DNA from: Bifidobacterium saguini DSM 23967
GTDB taxonomy: Bacteria; Actinomycetota; Actinomycetes; Actinomycetales; Bifidobacteriaceae
Length of the DNA: 64,000 nt
Direction of reading: 5' to 3'
Assembly: GCF_000741715.1 (NCBI RefSeq)
Contig: NZ_JGZN01000005.1
Span: forward strand, 62,052 to 126,051
Part shown: in pieces, positions 17,879 to 26,556 of the stretch
How the letters are laid out: every line of letters starts with the position of its first letter
How positions within the stretch are numbered: the stretch's first letter is position 1
The notes under the pieces: model-generated
Told to the model about the DNA's origin: nothing
Database searches by the model: none
What the model saw: the letters and a program-made list of their open reading frames with translations, nothing else
Translations under genes and position numbers: made by a program

Positions 17879-19111
17879 TCAGGCCTCAGCCTTCTTGCCT
17901 TCGAGCACCTTGTAGGCAAAGCCCATCACCAGCACGTACAGGCAGCCGACGGCCATCACGAGGATGCCACCGAACTGGCCGGCAGCGTCAGCGGCCACAC
18001 CCATGATCGGCGGGAAGATAGCGCCACCGATGAGGCCCATGAGCATGAGGCCGGAGATCTCGTTCTGACGATCCGGACGGTACATGAGAGCGTGGGAGAG
18101 GAACAGGGAGAACACGTTGGAGTTACCGAAACCAACCAGGGCAACAGCGACCCAGAACAGCCAGACCGGCGGGTTATCCTGCACCAGGGAGAAGATGGCG
18201 AAGCAGACAGCGGACAGGGTCATGATGACACCGCAGATGCGCAGGCCGACCTTGTTGGAGATCTTCTGCAGCACGATACCGCCGGTGAAGCAGCCGATCA
18301 TACGAGCGATGAAGTAGACCATAGTTGCGGTTGCGGCGATTTCAGTGAACTGGTCGCCGGTGTGCTCGGTCAGGATTCGCGGAGCCTGAGCGTTGATGCC
18401 AACGTCCACACCCACGTGAGCCACGATGCCGAGGAAGCACAGGAAGACGATGCCATCGGAGAACAGGAGCTTGAAGCAGCGGCCGATGGTGGTGGTGCCT
18501 GCATCCGGAGCGGGCTCCTCGATCTTATCGAAGGCGAGCAGGATGTAGCCGATGATGCCGATGACGAAGTAGATCACGAAGAGGATCCACCACATGCCGA
18601 GCTTGGTGGCGCCCCAGATGGCAATGTATGGAGCGAACAGGGAAGCGAAGGCCTTGACGAACTGGCCGGTGGTCAGGGTGGAAGCGAGCTTATCGCCCTT
18701 GACGAACACGGTCAGCAGCGGGTTCAGGGAGACCTGCATCAGGGTGTTGCCGATGCCGAGGAAGGCGAAGGAGATAACGATGAGAACCAGGCGAGGAGTG
18801 CCGGAGAGAGCCACGTAGGCGATGATCGGCAGAGCCATAGCCACGAGGGTGACCAAAATGGACCACAGCACGGTCTTGCGGCGACCGATCTTGTTCATCA
18901 GCATGCCGGTCGGCACGGAGAAGATCAGGAACCAGAAGAACACCATCGTGGTGAACAGGTTGGCGGTACCATCCGCCAATGCGAACTCGCCCTTGACGTA
19001 GTTCGTCGCGGTGCCGACCAGGTCGACGAAGCCCATGACGAAGAAGGCGAACATTACCGGCAGGATCTTGGCAAATCCAGCGTTGCCGGCCTTAGTAGTT
19101 TCGTTGCTCAT
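17879..19111 (-). CDS. MFS sugar permease, FucP/GlcP-like
   Basis: A 410-residue major facilitator protein with about 12 transmembrane helices and a central cytosolic loop near residues 190-210. The N-terminal half has FFVMGFVDLVGTATNYVK and PTGMLMNKIGRRKTVLW, the latter being the loop 2-3 motif. The overall pattern fits the fucose/galactose/glucose:H+ symporter group, which includes bifidobacterial GlcP. The gene follows a fructokinase and a ROK regulator on the same strand, which makes fructose or glucose the most likely substrate; sequence alone cannot decide. A structured leader precedes it (19191-19254), GGGAA lies before the ATG, and a terminator follows. Codon use looks like that of a highly expressed gene. 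Confidence 0.8.
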   Translation of the reverse strand: MSNETTKAGNAGFAKILPVMFAFFVMGFVDLVGTATNYVKGEFALADGTANLFTTMVFFWFLIFSVPTGMLMNKIGRRKTVLWSILVTLVAMALPIIAYVALSGTPRLVLIVISFAFLGIGNTLMQVSLNPLLTVFVKGDKLASTLTTGQFVKAFASLFAPYIAIWGATKLGMWWILFVIYFVIGIIGYILLAFDKIEEPAPDAGTTTIGRCFKLLFSDGIVFLCFLGIVAHVGVDVGINAQAPRILTEHTGDQFTEIAATATMVYFIARMIGCFTGGIVLQKISNKVGLRICGVIMTLSAVCFAIFSLVQDNPPVWLFWVAVALVGFGNSNVFSLFLSHALMYRPDRQNEISGLMLMGLIGGAIFPPIMGVAADAAGQFGGILVMAVGCLYVLVMGFAYKVLEGKKAEA

Positions 19112-19190
19112 TATTGAATTCCCTTTTTCTTAACTGCAATGAGACAATGAATATTTCGGTTTTCAGTTATGTTTTCCACGTCTTTAGGTA

Positions 19191-19254
19191 CAGCTCACGC
19201 CGGGGAGGCGGTGTTTCTTATGGAATCCTGGACTTCATTGTCCGGCGTGAGCTG
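19191..19254 (-). promoter_or_regulatory. 13-bp inverted repeat in permease leader
   Basis: CAGCTCACGCCGG at 19191-19203 is repeated inverted and without mismatch at 19242-19254, with a 38-base spacer that itself can form a GGAC/GTCC hairpin. It lies 80-143 bases before the permease start codon, in the fructokinase-permease gap. No T-run follows it on the minus strand, so a simple terminator is unlikely. It could be an mRNA structure or an operator pair; the role is unknown. Confidence 0.55.
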
Positions 19255-19314
19255 GGCCCGAAAACGGGAGGAAAGGAGAGGGCTTCAGCTTTTATTCAGA
19301 GCTGAAGCGTGGAA

Positions 19315-20211
19315 TCACTTGCCTTCGTTGGCGAGGTAGTCGGTCATCTCGGTCGGGTAGTCCGGCCAAGCGCCAGCCTGGGTGCAGACGAATGCAGCAG
19401 TGTTGACAGCCTTGCGGTGGGCGTCCGACAGGGAGTCGCCCAGCAGGGTGCGTGCGGTGAAGGTGCCGGAGAAGGAGTCGCCAGCGCCAACGGTGTCCAC
19501 AACCTCGACGTGCGGGGTGTCCAGAGTGGAGGACTCGCCCTTGCGGGAGATCACGGTGGAGTAGGCGGAGCCAGCGGTCAGGATCACGTAGTCGAGATCG
19601 AACTCGTCGAGGAACCAACGGCAAGCGTCCTCACCGGAGGTGCCGCGAATGTCGAACATGTCGCGCAGGAGCAGCAGCTCTTCATCGTTGATCTTGAAGA
19701 CGGTTGCGGCCTTCAGCAGCTCTTCGATGAGTTCCTTGGAGTAGTGGTCACCACGCAGGTTGATGTCGAAGAACTTCATGGCACCCGGCTTGGTGTGCTT
19801 CAGGAGCTCCATGATGGTGGCGTGGGTCTCAGGGGAGCGCAGAGCCAGGGTACCGAAGCAGATGGCGTCGGCCTTGGAGACCACGTCGATGAGCTGACGG
19901 GTGTATAGAATGTGATCCCAGGCAACACCCTTGACGATGGTGTACTCCGGGATGCCGTTCTTCAGGGCAACCTCAACGGTGGAGGTCGGCCAAGCGTTGC
20001 GCTGGATGACGGTGTTGATGCCAGCTTCGTCCGCCTTGGCAACCAGCTCGTCGCCGAGCTCGTCCTCACCGACGGCGCTGATAGCCCAGCCTTCGGCACC
20101 ATTCTTCATCGCATGGTAGGCGAAGTTCACCGGAGCGCCACCAGCACGCTTGCCGCCAGGCAGCATATCCCACAGCAGCTCACCGAGGCTCAGAACGATT
20201 GGGTTGGACAT
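19315..20211 (-). CDS. frk: PfkB-family fructokinase
   Basis: A 298-residue sugar kinase of the PfkB/ribokinase family. The N-terminal signature is LGELLWDMLPGGKRAGGAPV; GDELVAKADEAGINT follows, and the C-terminal PfkB signature VDTVGAGDSFSGTFTA near residue 245 carries the catalytic aspartate and anion hole. Length and sequence fit bacterial fructokinase, producing fructose 6-phosphate, the entry point of the bifid shunt. AAAGGA precedes the ATG at 20211. It is followed by an MFS permease and preceded by a ROK regulator, all on the minus strand, suggesting one sugar-use unit. Other PfkB substrates are possible, but the neighbourhood and sequence favour fructose. Confidence 0.85.
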   Translation of the reverse strand: MSNPIVLSLGELLWDMLPGGKRAGGAPVNFAYHAMKNGAEGWAISAVGEDELGDELVAKADEAGINTVIQRNAWPTSTVEVALKNGIPEYTIVKGVAWDHILYTRQLIDVVSKADAICFGTLALRSPETHATIMELLKHTKPGAMKFFDINLRGDHYSKELIEELLKAATVFKINDEELLLLRDMFDIRGTSGEDACRWFLDEFDLDYVILTAGSAYSTVISRKGESSTLDTPHVEVVDTVGAGDSFSGTFTARTLLGDSLSDAHRKAVNTAAFVCTQAGAWPDYPTEMTDYLANEGK

Positions 20212-20278
20212 GATGGTTCCTTTCCTTATTTCTTCTTGGTGTGATTCCGTATGGAAATTTCACTGTTGATGTCTTGGT

Positions 20279-21493
20279 TCAGGAGACATCAAAGAACATC
20301 GAGGGATGTTCCAAAAATTGAGTGACCGCCACGGCAGCTGCACCGGAGACGGCGGCATCTGCAGACAACGTGGACAGTGTGATGGACGTGGTGTTATAGA
20401 TTTCCGGGATGGACCGTTCTTCCACCGTGCTGAGCACCTCTTCAAGGAACATCGGTCCGGCTTCGGACACGATATCTCCAATGATGATGTGCTTGGGATT
20501 AAAGCCGTTGAAAATAGTGACGCAGCCATAGCCCACATACCGCGCGATGCTGCGCACCATGCTGATGGCCTGCTCATTGCCGGCCTTTGCCTGTGCGAAC
20601 AAGGCGCGCGTGGCGTCGGTATGGGTCATGTCTGCAGCTCCCGGAACCAGCACGCCATCTTCGATGAGCATATTGTGAATGGCCGGGGTAGAGCAGTAGC
20701 GTTCGAGGCAGCCGATATTGCCGCAGTCGCAGGGGCGTCCGTTCACATCCACGGAGATATGGCCGATTTCGGTGGCGGCACCGAGGAATCCGTTGATAAG
20801 ACGTCCGTTTTCGATAACGCCGAGACCAACGCCTTCGCCCACGAGATAGTAGGCGAGATTGTCGCTGGTGTGAACGGCCGGGTCGAACAAGAAATGAGCC
20901 AAAGCGCCTGCACGAGCATCCTGTTCGATGAACAGCGGTACGTGGAAGGCGGAAGCGAATTCGTTGATGAAGTTGATTCTGCGCCAACCCTGCATGCTAG
21001 AAACGACAGCGGTGCGGCCTTCATTACGCAGATACGGGCCCGGCACAGCCATACCGATGGCCACGATGGAAGTGTCTTCGCTGAGAAGCTGGGTCAAACG
21101 CTGATGAATGATAACGATGGTGTCGTCAATGGTGTTGTCGTATACGGTCGGCAGCGTTTCCAGATGAAGCGCATTGCCACACAGGTCGAATACTCCGATT
21201 TGCACCAGCGAACGGGCGAATTTCACGCCGATGATATGGAAACGGGTGGTGTCGAGCTCGAGGCCGATGGAGCGGCGGTTCTTGGACCCCTCAATATCGC
21301 CGGTCTCTTCAATGACTCCGGCTTCGATGAGTCGGGCGGTGATCTTGGTGATTGCCGCCGGCGTCAAATCCAATGCTTTGGCGATTTGTGCTCGGGAGCT
21401 GATGCCGTTGTGGTACAGGTGCTGGAGAATGCGGGAACGGTTGGATTCGGAAACGCTAGCTTGTGAAGTAGCTTGCTTGGCTTCAAGTGCCAT
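20279..21493 (-). CDS. ROK-family transcriptional regulator
   Basis: A 404-residue protein with an N-terminal winged helix (ILQHLYHNGISSRAQIAKAL and LTPAAITKITARLIEAGVIE, residues 22-60) fused to a ROK sugar-binding domain. The ROK zinc motif is CDCGNIGCLERYC near residue 258, and VGEGVGLGVIENGRLINGFL precedes it. Such proteins repress sugar genes until a sugar or sugar phosphate binds. The gene is divergent from the glucokinase gene and upstream of fructokinase and permease, so it probably controls one or both sides. AGGAGG precedes ATG 21493. A palindrome ATTAACGACGTTAAT lies in the shared promoter region at 21565. The effector is not known. Confidence 0.88.
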   Translation of the reverse strand: MALEAKQATSQASVSESNRSRILQHLYHNGISSRAQIAKALDLTPAAITKITARLIEAGVIEETGDIEGSKNRRSIGLELDTTRFHIIGVKFARSLVQIGVFDLCGNALHLETLPTVYDNTIDDTIVIIHQRLTQLLSEDTSIVAIGMAVPGPYLRNEGRTAVVSSMQGWRRINFINEFASAFHVPLFIEQDARAGALAHFLFDPAVHTSDNLAYYLVGEGVGLGVIENGRLINGFLGAATEIGHISVDVNGRPCDCGNIGCLERYCSTPAIHNMLIEDGVLVPGAADMTHTDATRALFAQAKAGNEQAISMVRSIARYVGYGCVTIFNGFNPKHIIIGDIVSEAGPMFLEEVLSTVEERSIPEIYNTTSITLSTLSADAAVSGAAAVAVTQFLEHPSMFFDVS

Positions 21494-21564
21494 GAATCCT
21501 CCTTGTCCTGCCGCGTTGCGAGTAATCTCGTCCGCTCGTCTTTGAATCTGAACTTGATTAAGAT

Positions 21565-21595
21565 ATTAACGACGTTAATTGATTCACGCAATCAA
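21565..21595. promoter_or_regulatory. Candidate ROK operators
   Basis: Two palindromes lie in the 222-bp divergent region between the ROK regulator and the glucokinase gene. ATTAACGACGTTAAT (21565-21579) has 7-bp arms and one central base. TTGATTcacgcAATCAA (21579-21595) has 6-bp arms. Their place, 72-102 bases before the regulator start, fits an autoregulated operator. Binding is inferred, not shown. Confidence 0.5.
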
Positions 21596-21651
21596 CCCAG
21601 CGGTTCGGCGTGTCGAAATTTTTGGCGTCATCTGCTAATTTGTTAAGAAGG

Positions 21652-21680
21652 TTGTCAATACTCTAGGGCACACTGATAAC
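21652..21680 (+). promoter_or_regulatory. Sigma70-type promoter for glucokinase gene
   Basis: TTGTCA at 21652-21657 and GATAAC at 21675-21680 are separated by exactly 17 bases. This would place the transcription start about 28 bases before the glucokinase ATG. Confidence 0.6.
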
Positions 21681-21715
21681 ACACAGCGTTCAATGGAGAA
21701 CAAAAGGAGCAAGTA

Positions 21716-22630
21716 ATGAGTGAACAGGCCTCGAACAAATGGCGTATCGGCGTTGATGTGGGCGGCACCAAGATCGAAGCGGCTTTGATCGATGAGCTGG
21801 GCCGCGTGGTACGTACTGCGAGAATACCGGCCCGTCACGGCGAAGATGCCGTGATTGAAGACATCGCCGCTGTTGCGGGGCAGGTGTGTGATGACGACTT
21901 CAGCCAAGTGGCAAGCATCGGCATTGGCACTCCCGGACAAGTGGACTTTGTTTCCGGTCATGTCGACAATATCGTCAACCTCGAGGTGACCTCGCTGGAT
22001 ATGGGTCCGTTGGTGGCGCAGCGTACCGGCGTGCCGACTCATGTTGAGAACGATGTGAATGCGGCTGCTCTTGGTGCTGCCACGGTGCTGGGAGGGGGGA
22101 CGAGTCTGCCCAGTGTTGTGGCATTCCTGAATTTCGGCACCGGTCTTGCGGCTGGCCTGGTGCAGGATGGTGTGCTGCTGCATGGTGCGAGTGGTGCGGC
22201 CGGGGAGGTTGGCCATATTCCGGTGGAGCCGCACCGCCTCAAGTGCCCTTGTGGCCAGTATGGCTGCCTGGAGACCGTATGCTCCGGCGCTTCTGTGGCA
22301 AGGCTGTGGCCGTCGGCCGATCCGGCGATGCCTGATCTGATTCGTCGTGCCAAGAAGCGTGAGGCGAAGGCTGTGGACGTGCTGGATATGGTGGTGCGCG
22401 CTATCGGCGATACCATTCAGATTGTGGCGCAGTCTATGGATCCTTCAGTGATTATTCTGGGTGGCGGCATGGCTAAGACCGGCGATCCGTTGGTCGAAGT
22501 CATCACTGCTGAACTGCGACGCAGGGAATCGCAATGCCGATTCCTCGCATCGCTGGATCTTCCAAGCCGCTTGCGTTTGGCTCCGTTGGATCAGCCTGTT
22601 GGTGCCATCGGTGCTGCCGTTGCCGCCTGA
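21716..22630 (+). CDS. glkA: ROK-family glucokinase
   Basis: A 304-residue ROK kinase without a DNA-binding domain. It begins with the phosphate-binding motif IGVDVGGTKIEAALIDE near residue 10. VENDVNAAALGAA carries the catalytic aspartate near 115, and the ROK zinc site is CPCGQYGCLETVCSG near residue 178. These features fit an ATP-dependent glucokinase making glucose 6-phosphate in the cytosol. GGAGCAAG lies just before ATG 21716. The gene is divergent from a ROK repressor and has its own promoter and strong terminator. Activity on other hexoses such as mannose or GlcNAc cannot be excluded, given the nag genes next to it. Confidence 0.87.
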   Translation: MSEQASNKWRIGVDVGGTKIEAALIDELGRVVRTARIPARHGEDAVIEDIAAVAGQVCDDDFSQVASIGIGTPGQVDFVSGHVDNIVNLEVTSLDMGPLVAQRTGVPTHVENDVNAAALGAATVLGGGTSLPSVVAFLNFGTGLAAGLVQDGVLLHGASGAAGEVGHIPVEPHRLKCPCGQYGCLETVCSGASVARLWPSADPAMPDLIRRAKKREAKAVDVLDMVVRAIGDTIQIVAQSMDPSVIILGGGMAKTGDPLVEVITAELRRRESQCRFLASLDLPSRLRLAPLDQPVGAIGAAVAA

Positions 22631-22679
22631 TCTGCAGATTGCATACGGCGGAACCGTTGCAAGCAGTTTTACTTAACGA

Positions 22680-22724
22680 CAAGGGGCTGGCTCCGCATAT
22701 CAATTATGCGGAGCCAGCCCCTTG
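22680..22724. terminator. Bidirectional terminator between glkA and nagR
   Basis: A 20-bp perfect stem (22680-22699 with 22705-22724) has a 5-base loop and lies between two convergent genes. It lacks a long T-run, but its stability and place make it the obvious stop for both. Confidence 0.8.
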
Positions 22725-22777
22725 ATGTATTCGTTATGATTCATGCGCGGTGGCGGTTGAGTCGGGCTGTCGGCGCC

Positions 22778-23902
22778 TCACTGGCTCAGATAATGCACGA
22801 GCACGGCAATCGCCTCGCCCTGCACAGTGATATCCGATCCGCATTCGCAGCGGCGAATAACAGTGTGCTTGTGGAATGTTGAGGATGTGCTGGCGTCAAG
22901 ATACTGCTGAGCCGCATCGATGAACGTTGCATTGACGATATCCGGTTGGCCATACACGCAGACATCCGCCATATCAAGTAAACCGACCGGCATAGAAAGC
23001 GCTTGACCGAGATGTTGCCCGGCTTGAGCGAGAATCGATACCTTCTGCTGCTCGTCGGCGTGAACGAGCTGCTTGCGCAATGCGTTGTCGGAAATCATGG
23101 TTTCCAGACATCCGCGCTTGCCGCAGGGGCATTCAGGACCATTGAGGTCGATGGAAATATGTCCGATTTCGCCCGCCGCATGCATCTCTCCCTTGACTGG
23201 CGTGTCATTGATGAGAATGGCCGAGCCGATGCCGCTTTCAATGCGTACGAAAATCATGTTCTTATCGCCTTGGCCGAAGAATCGTTCGGTCAGCATGGCC
23301 GCGGTGGCATCATTGGTCACAGTGACGTTGGTGCCAAATCGCTCCTGAAGGGGAGTGGAAAGGTCCATATCGTGCCAGTCGAGCCAAGTGGATCGCTTGA
23401 CCACGCCGCCGTCCACCACGCCGGGGGAGGCGATGCCCACGCCGATGACGGTGCCCTCGGCCATGCTCATCATTTTTTCGATAAGTTCGCCGATCATCTC
23501 CAGCGTGACCCGTTCTCCGGCTCCAAGCGTGATTTCCGCATGGCGCAGCGCCTGCCCCAGAAGGTTGGTAACCGCACCGTGAAGCATATGGTCCTGAGTC
23601 AAATCAAGGCTGACGATATTCAGCCGGTCGATATCAATGCTGAGCAAGGTGCCACGCTTGCCTTTGCCGCCACTTGGCGCTTGACCGGTTTCGCGCAGAA
23701 GTCCTTCGTCCAACATTTGGCCCACCACATCGGAAACTGCTACTCGACTCAGGCCGGTGAGTCGGCCAAGGTCGGCGCGTGAATACTGATTGGTGGGGAA
23801 CAGCAAAGAAAAAATAAGCTGACGATTATTGCGGCGCACATCCGCAGGCGACGATTTGGCCGACTGGCTGTGCGATGGCGAGGCGGCTCCAAAGAGTGAC
23901 AT
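22778..23902 (-). CDS. nagR: ROK-family repressor NagR
   Basis: A 374-residue ROK regulator: a winged helix near residues 22-65 (RRNNRQLIFSLLFPTNQYSR and GLSRVAVSDVVGQMLDEGLL), then a ROK domain with the zinc motif CPCGKRGCLETM near residue 258. It lies next to and divergent from nagB-nagA. This is the arrangement of NagR, described in bifidobacteria as a broad repressor of N-acetylglucosamine and milk-oligosaccharide genes. The start is ATG 23902, four bases from a perfect AGGAGG at 23912-23907; a longer frame starting at 23956 is less likely. The effector is expected to be a GlcNAc derivative, from family knowledge. Confidence 0.85.
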   Translation of the reverse strand: MSLFGAASPSHSQSAKSSPADVRRNNRQLIFSLLFPTNQYSRADLGRLTGLSRVAVSDVVGQMLDEGLLRETGQAPSGGKGKRGTLLSIDIDRLNIVSLDLTQDHMLHGAVTNLLGQALRHAEITLGAGERVTLEMIGELIEKMMSMAEGTVIGVGIASPGVVDGGVVKRSTWLDWHDMDLSTPLQERFGTNVTVTNDATAAMLTERFFGQGDKNMIFVRIESGIGSAILINDTPVKGEMHAAGEIGHISIDLNGPECPCGKRGCLETMISDNALRKQLVHADEQQKVSILAQAGQHLGQALSMPVGLLDMADVCVYGQPDIVNATFIDAAQQYLDASTSSTFHKHTVIRRCECGSDITVQGEAIAVLVHYLSQ

Positions 23903-23998
23903 TATTCCTCCTGTCTGGATGAACATGCGCTCCGGAGCATGCAATGCTCGTTGCATATGTTCTGTTTTGCGCGTTGAAGTTCATTCACCGTTGAATCT

Positions 23999-24124
23999 GT
24001 TATGAAACTTCACTAACTATTTCCAGTGTACCGCAGCTCGGGCTGAAGACATTTCAAAAACACCGTATGCGGCTAAGTCCAAAATTGTAAGTACTATTAA
24101 CAAATAGCTGGTTCGATATATCGA
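23999..24124. promoter_or_regulatory. nagR-nagB control region with palindromes
   Basis: The divergent gap of about 340 bases contains several inverted repeats: a near-palindrome GTTATGAAACTTCACTAAC (23999-24017), CTATTaacaAATAG (24094-24107) and a perfect 12-base palindrome TCGATATATCGA (24113-24124). These are candidate NagR operators for both sides. No promoter boxes stand out with good spacing. Confidence 0.5.
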
Positions 24125-24241
24125 TAGGTATGCGATCCACGGTGCATCGCGGGATGTGACAAAGAAGTTGCCAACAACCCCGGATGCGGTAAAACTGCAC
24201 AAGGCCTGCATGCAACAGGTCACGGATGAAGGAAAGTAACA

Positions 24242-25054
24242 ATGCCTGAGATCATCATTGTGAAGAATGAGGCTGAAGCCGGCGACATCTACGGACGTTG
24301 CGTGGCCGACCTGATTAAAGCCAAGCCGAATGCCGTTCTGGGCTTGGCCACTGGTTCCAGCCCTCTGGCTGCATACCGTTCACTCGCCAAGATTGTCAAG
24401 GATGAATCTATTGACGTGTCCCAGGTGCAGGGCTTCGCACTGGATGAGTACATTGGCCTGCCGCTGACCCATCCTGAGTCCTATCATGCGACTATTCACC
24501 GCACCGTGGTGGAGCCGCTGGGCCTTGATCCCGCAAAGGTGCACGTACCTGGAGATGTGCTCAATGGCACTCCGCTTGAAGACGGTGAGAAGGTTGCCGG
24601 TGCAGGCCCTGCCTATGATGCCGCTATCGAAGCAGCGGGTGGTATCGATGTGCAGATTTTGGGCATCGGTACGGATGGCCATGTCGGCTTCAACGAGCCT
24701 GGCTCTTCGTTGGCTTCCGGCACTCGTGTGAAGACTCTGGCCGAGCAGACCCGTATCGATAACGCACGATTCTTCGATAACGACATCAACCAGGTGCCGA
24801 CTCACTGCATCACGCAGGGCATTGGCACCATCATGAAGGCTCGTCATCTGGTGCTGTTGGCATTTGGTGCCGGCAAGGCGGAAGCCATCGAGGAAACCGT
24901 GGAAGGCGGCGTGTCCGCATTCTGCCCGGCATCTGCACTGCAGATGCATCCGCATGCCACGATTATCGTGGATGAGGAAGCTGCAAGCCGCCTGCGTCAT
25001 AAGGATTATTACCGTTACGCCTACACGCACAAGCCGGCTTGGCAAGGCATCTGA
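24242..25054 (+). CDS. nagB: Glucosamine-6-phosphate deaminase
   Basis: NagB converts glucosamine 6-phosphate to fructose 6-phosphate and ammonia. The 270-residue protein carries LGLATGSSPLAAYRSLAKI near residue 33 (phosphate binding), FALDEYIGLP near 66 (catalytic aspartate region), GIGTDGHVGFNEPGSS near 140 (catalytic His/Glu loop) and a tail with RHKDYYRYAYTHKP. GGAAAG lies just before ATG 24242. It is followed by a hairpin at 25071 and then nagA on the same strand. Divergent nagR suggests induction by aminosugars. The fructose 6-phosphate product enters the bifid shunt. Confidence 0.96.
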   Translation: MPEIIIVKNEAEAGDIYGRCVADLIKAKPNAVLGLATGSSPLAAYRSLAKIVKDESIDVSQVQGFALDEYIGLPLTHPESYHATIHRTVVEPLGLDPAKVHVPGDVLNGTPLEDGEKVAGAGPAYDAAIEAAGGIDVQILGIGTDGHVGFNEPGSSLASGTRVKTLAEQTRIDNARFFDNDINQVPTHCITQGIGTIMKARHLVLLAFGAGKAEAIEETVEGGVSAFCPASALQMHPHATIIVDEEAASRLRHKDYYRYAYTHKPAWQGI

Positions 25055-25070
25055 TCCGGTTGAATATCAA

Positions 25071-25100
25071 GGCTCCCCTTTTGCTTAATGAAGGGGAGCC
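25071..25100 (+). terminator. Hairpin between nagB and nagA
   Basis: GGCTCCCCTT (25071-25080) and AAGGGGAGCC (25091-25100) form a 10-bp stem, followed by CTATTATT. It may partly end nagB transcription and set nagA levels. The stem resembles hairpins at 27104 and 43466. Confidence 0.65.
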
Positions 25101-25163
25101 CTATTATTCTGTGGAGCTCAATGAAGCATTGAACCTGCAGGGATGAATCGAGGGAAAGCATAA

Positions 25164-26444
25164 ATGGCTGATAGGCAAGAGATCGTATCTCGCGTAACCG
25201 CGGCGCTGGAGGGCAAGCCGTCGCCGGTAGCGATCTGCAATGCGCGTAAGGTGGACGCCCGCGGCGAACAATCCGGCTATTGGGTGGTATCCGATGCCAA
25301 CGGTGCTATTACAGCGGCCGGAACCGATGAACAAGCGTTTGCCAAAGCTTGCGCAGCAGCGGGCATTGATCCGGACGGCGAAACGGTATTGGACGCTGCC
25401 GGAAGAATCCTCGCCCCAGGATATGTGGATATTCATGCGCATGGTGCTTGGGAGAAAAGCTTCGATGATGGTTCGGATGGCATTGATGTGGCGCGAGCCG
25501 GTCACGCGGTGCATGGCACCACGCGTCAAGTGTTGTCGTTGATTACCAATCCGCTTGATGTGATTTGCCGTAACATCCGCACGGTAGCGGACAAAATGGC
25601 CTCCGGTCGCCCGGATATTCTCGGATGCCATCTGGAGGGGCCGTTCTTGGCGCTCGCCCGCAAAGGCGCTCATGATCCGAATTGTTTGAAGGACCCGGTG
25701 CCTGAAATCGTCGATGAGATGCTTGAAGCTTCGGGTGCTGATGCCTCGCACGGCAAGCTCGGTTGCATTCGTCAGATCACCATCGCTCCTGAACTGCCGC
25801 ACGGTTTGAGCGCAATCAGCCAATTTGCGGCGGCAGGCGTAGTGCCGGCAGTAGGCCATTGCGATGCCGACTATGAGACTGCCCAAGCTGGATTCAATGC
25901 TGGAGCCGGCATCATGACGCACATGTTCAATGCGATGAACGGATTGCATCATCGCGAACCAGGCCCGATTCCGGCCGCTGTGGAAGACCCTCGCGTCACC
26001 ATCGAACTCATCAACGATGGATTCCATGTGCAGAATCCGATGGTCAAGCTTGGTTTCGGGTTCGCGCCGCATCGCATCGCATTCGTCACTGATGCGATGG
26101 CTGCCACGGACTGCCCTGATGGAGCCTATAAGCTAGGCGCGTTGGACGTGAACGTGGTCGATGGTCACGCACGGCTCGTCTCCAACGGGGCCATCGCGGG
26201 CTCGACGCTTTTGCTGGAAGGCGCCGTCAGCCGTGCAGTAAACGAATTAGGCATCAGCCCTGTGGCTGCCGTCGAGGCCGCCACATTGACGCCGGCCAAG
26301 GCATTCGGTTTCGATAAGCCCAATGAAGTGACTGGTGCGCCGATTGGTTTGCTCGCTCCTGGTTTTGCCGCAGACTTCAACCTCATCGACCCGACCAGTT
26401 GGAAGGTCGAACAGGTGTGGTGCGCGGGCCGCAAGATAAAATAA
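25164..26444 (+). CDS. nagA: N-acetylglucosamine-6-phosphate deacetylase
   Basis: NagA removes the acetyl group of GlcNAc 6-phosphate, producing the NagB substrate. The 426-residue amidohydrolase shows the metal motif GYVDIHAHGAWEKSF near residue 88, CHLEGPFLALARKGAH near 157 (metal-binding Glu), VPAVGHCDADYETA near 230 and THMFNAMNGLHHREPG near 252. FVTDAMAATDCPDG near 310 carries the catalytic aspartate. GAGGGAAAG precedes ATG 25164. It lies after nagB on the same strand, with a hairpin between them, and a strong terminator follows at 26477. Confidence 0.95.
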   Translation: MADRQEIVSRVTAALEGKPSPVAICNARKVDARGEQSGYWVVSDANGAITAAGTDEQAFAKACAAAGIDPDGETVLDAAGRILAPGYVDIHAHGAWEKSFDDGSDGIDVARAGHAVHGTTRQVLSLITNPLDVICRNIRTVADKMASGRPDILGCHLEGPFLALARKGAHDPNCLKDPVPEIVDEMLEASGADASHGKLGCIRQITIAPELPHGLSAISQFAAAGVVPAVGHCDADYETAQAGFNAGAGIMTHMFNAMNGLHHREPGPIPAAVEDPRVTIELINDGFHVQNPMVKLGFGFAPHRIAFVTDAMAATDCPDGAYKLGALDVNVVDGHARLVSNGAIAGSTLLLEGAVSRAVNELGISPVAAVEAATLTPAKAFGFDKPNEVTGAPIGLLAPGFAADFNLIDPTSWKVEQVWCAGRKIK

Positions 26445-26476
26445 GGCTCGTTACGCTAACTTGATTTAGCGATATG

Positions 26477-26530
26477 AAAGAAGCCGTGGCATGATTCTTT
26501 TTTTGGAAAGGACCATGCCACGGCTTCTTT
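26477..26530. terminator. Terminator between nagA and Nudix gene
   Basis: A 17-bp perfect stem (26477-26493 with 26514-26530) has a 20-base loop, with A-rich and T-rich ends so it can act in both directions. It separates convergent nagA and the Nudix gene. Confidence 0.85.
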
Positions 26531-26556
26531 GCTGAGTGCGTTGTTTCGAAATCGAA

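Noticed and set aside
18092..19117. 341-residue plus-strand frame opposite the MFS permease
   Set aside because: It is a mirror of a strongly codon-biased gene; composition (Asp/Glu/His/Gly-rich) is typical of an antisense shadow.
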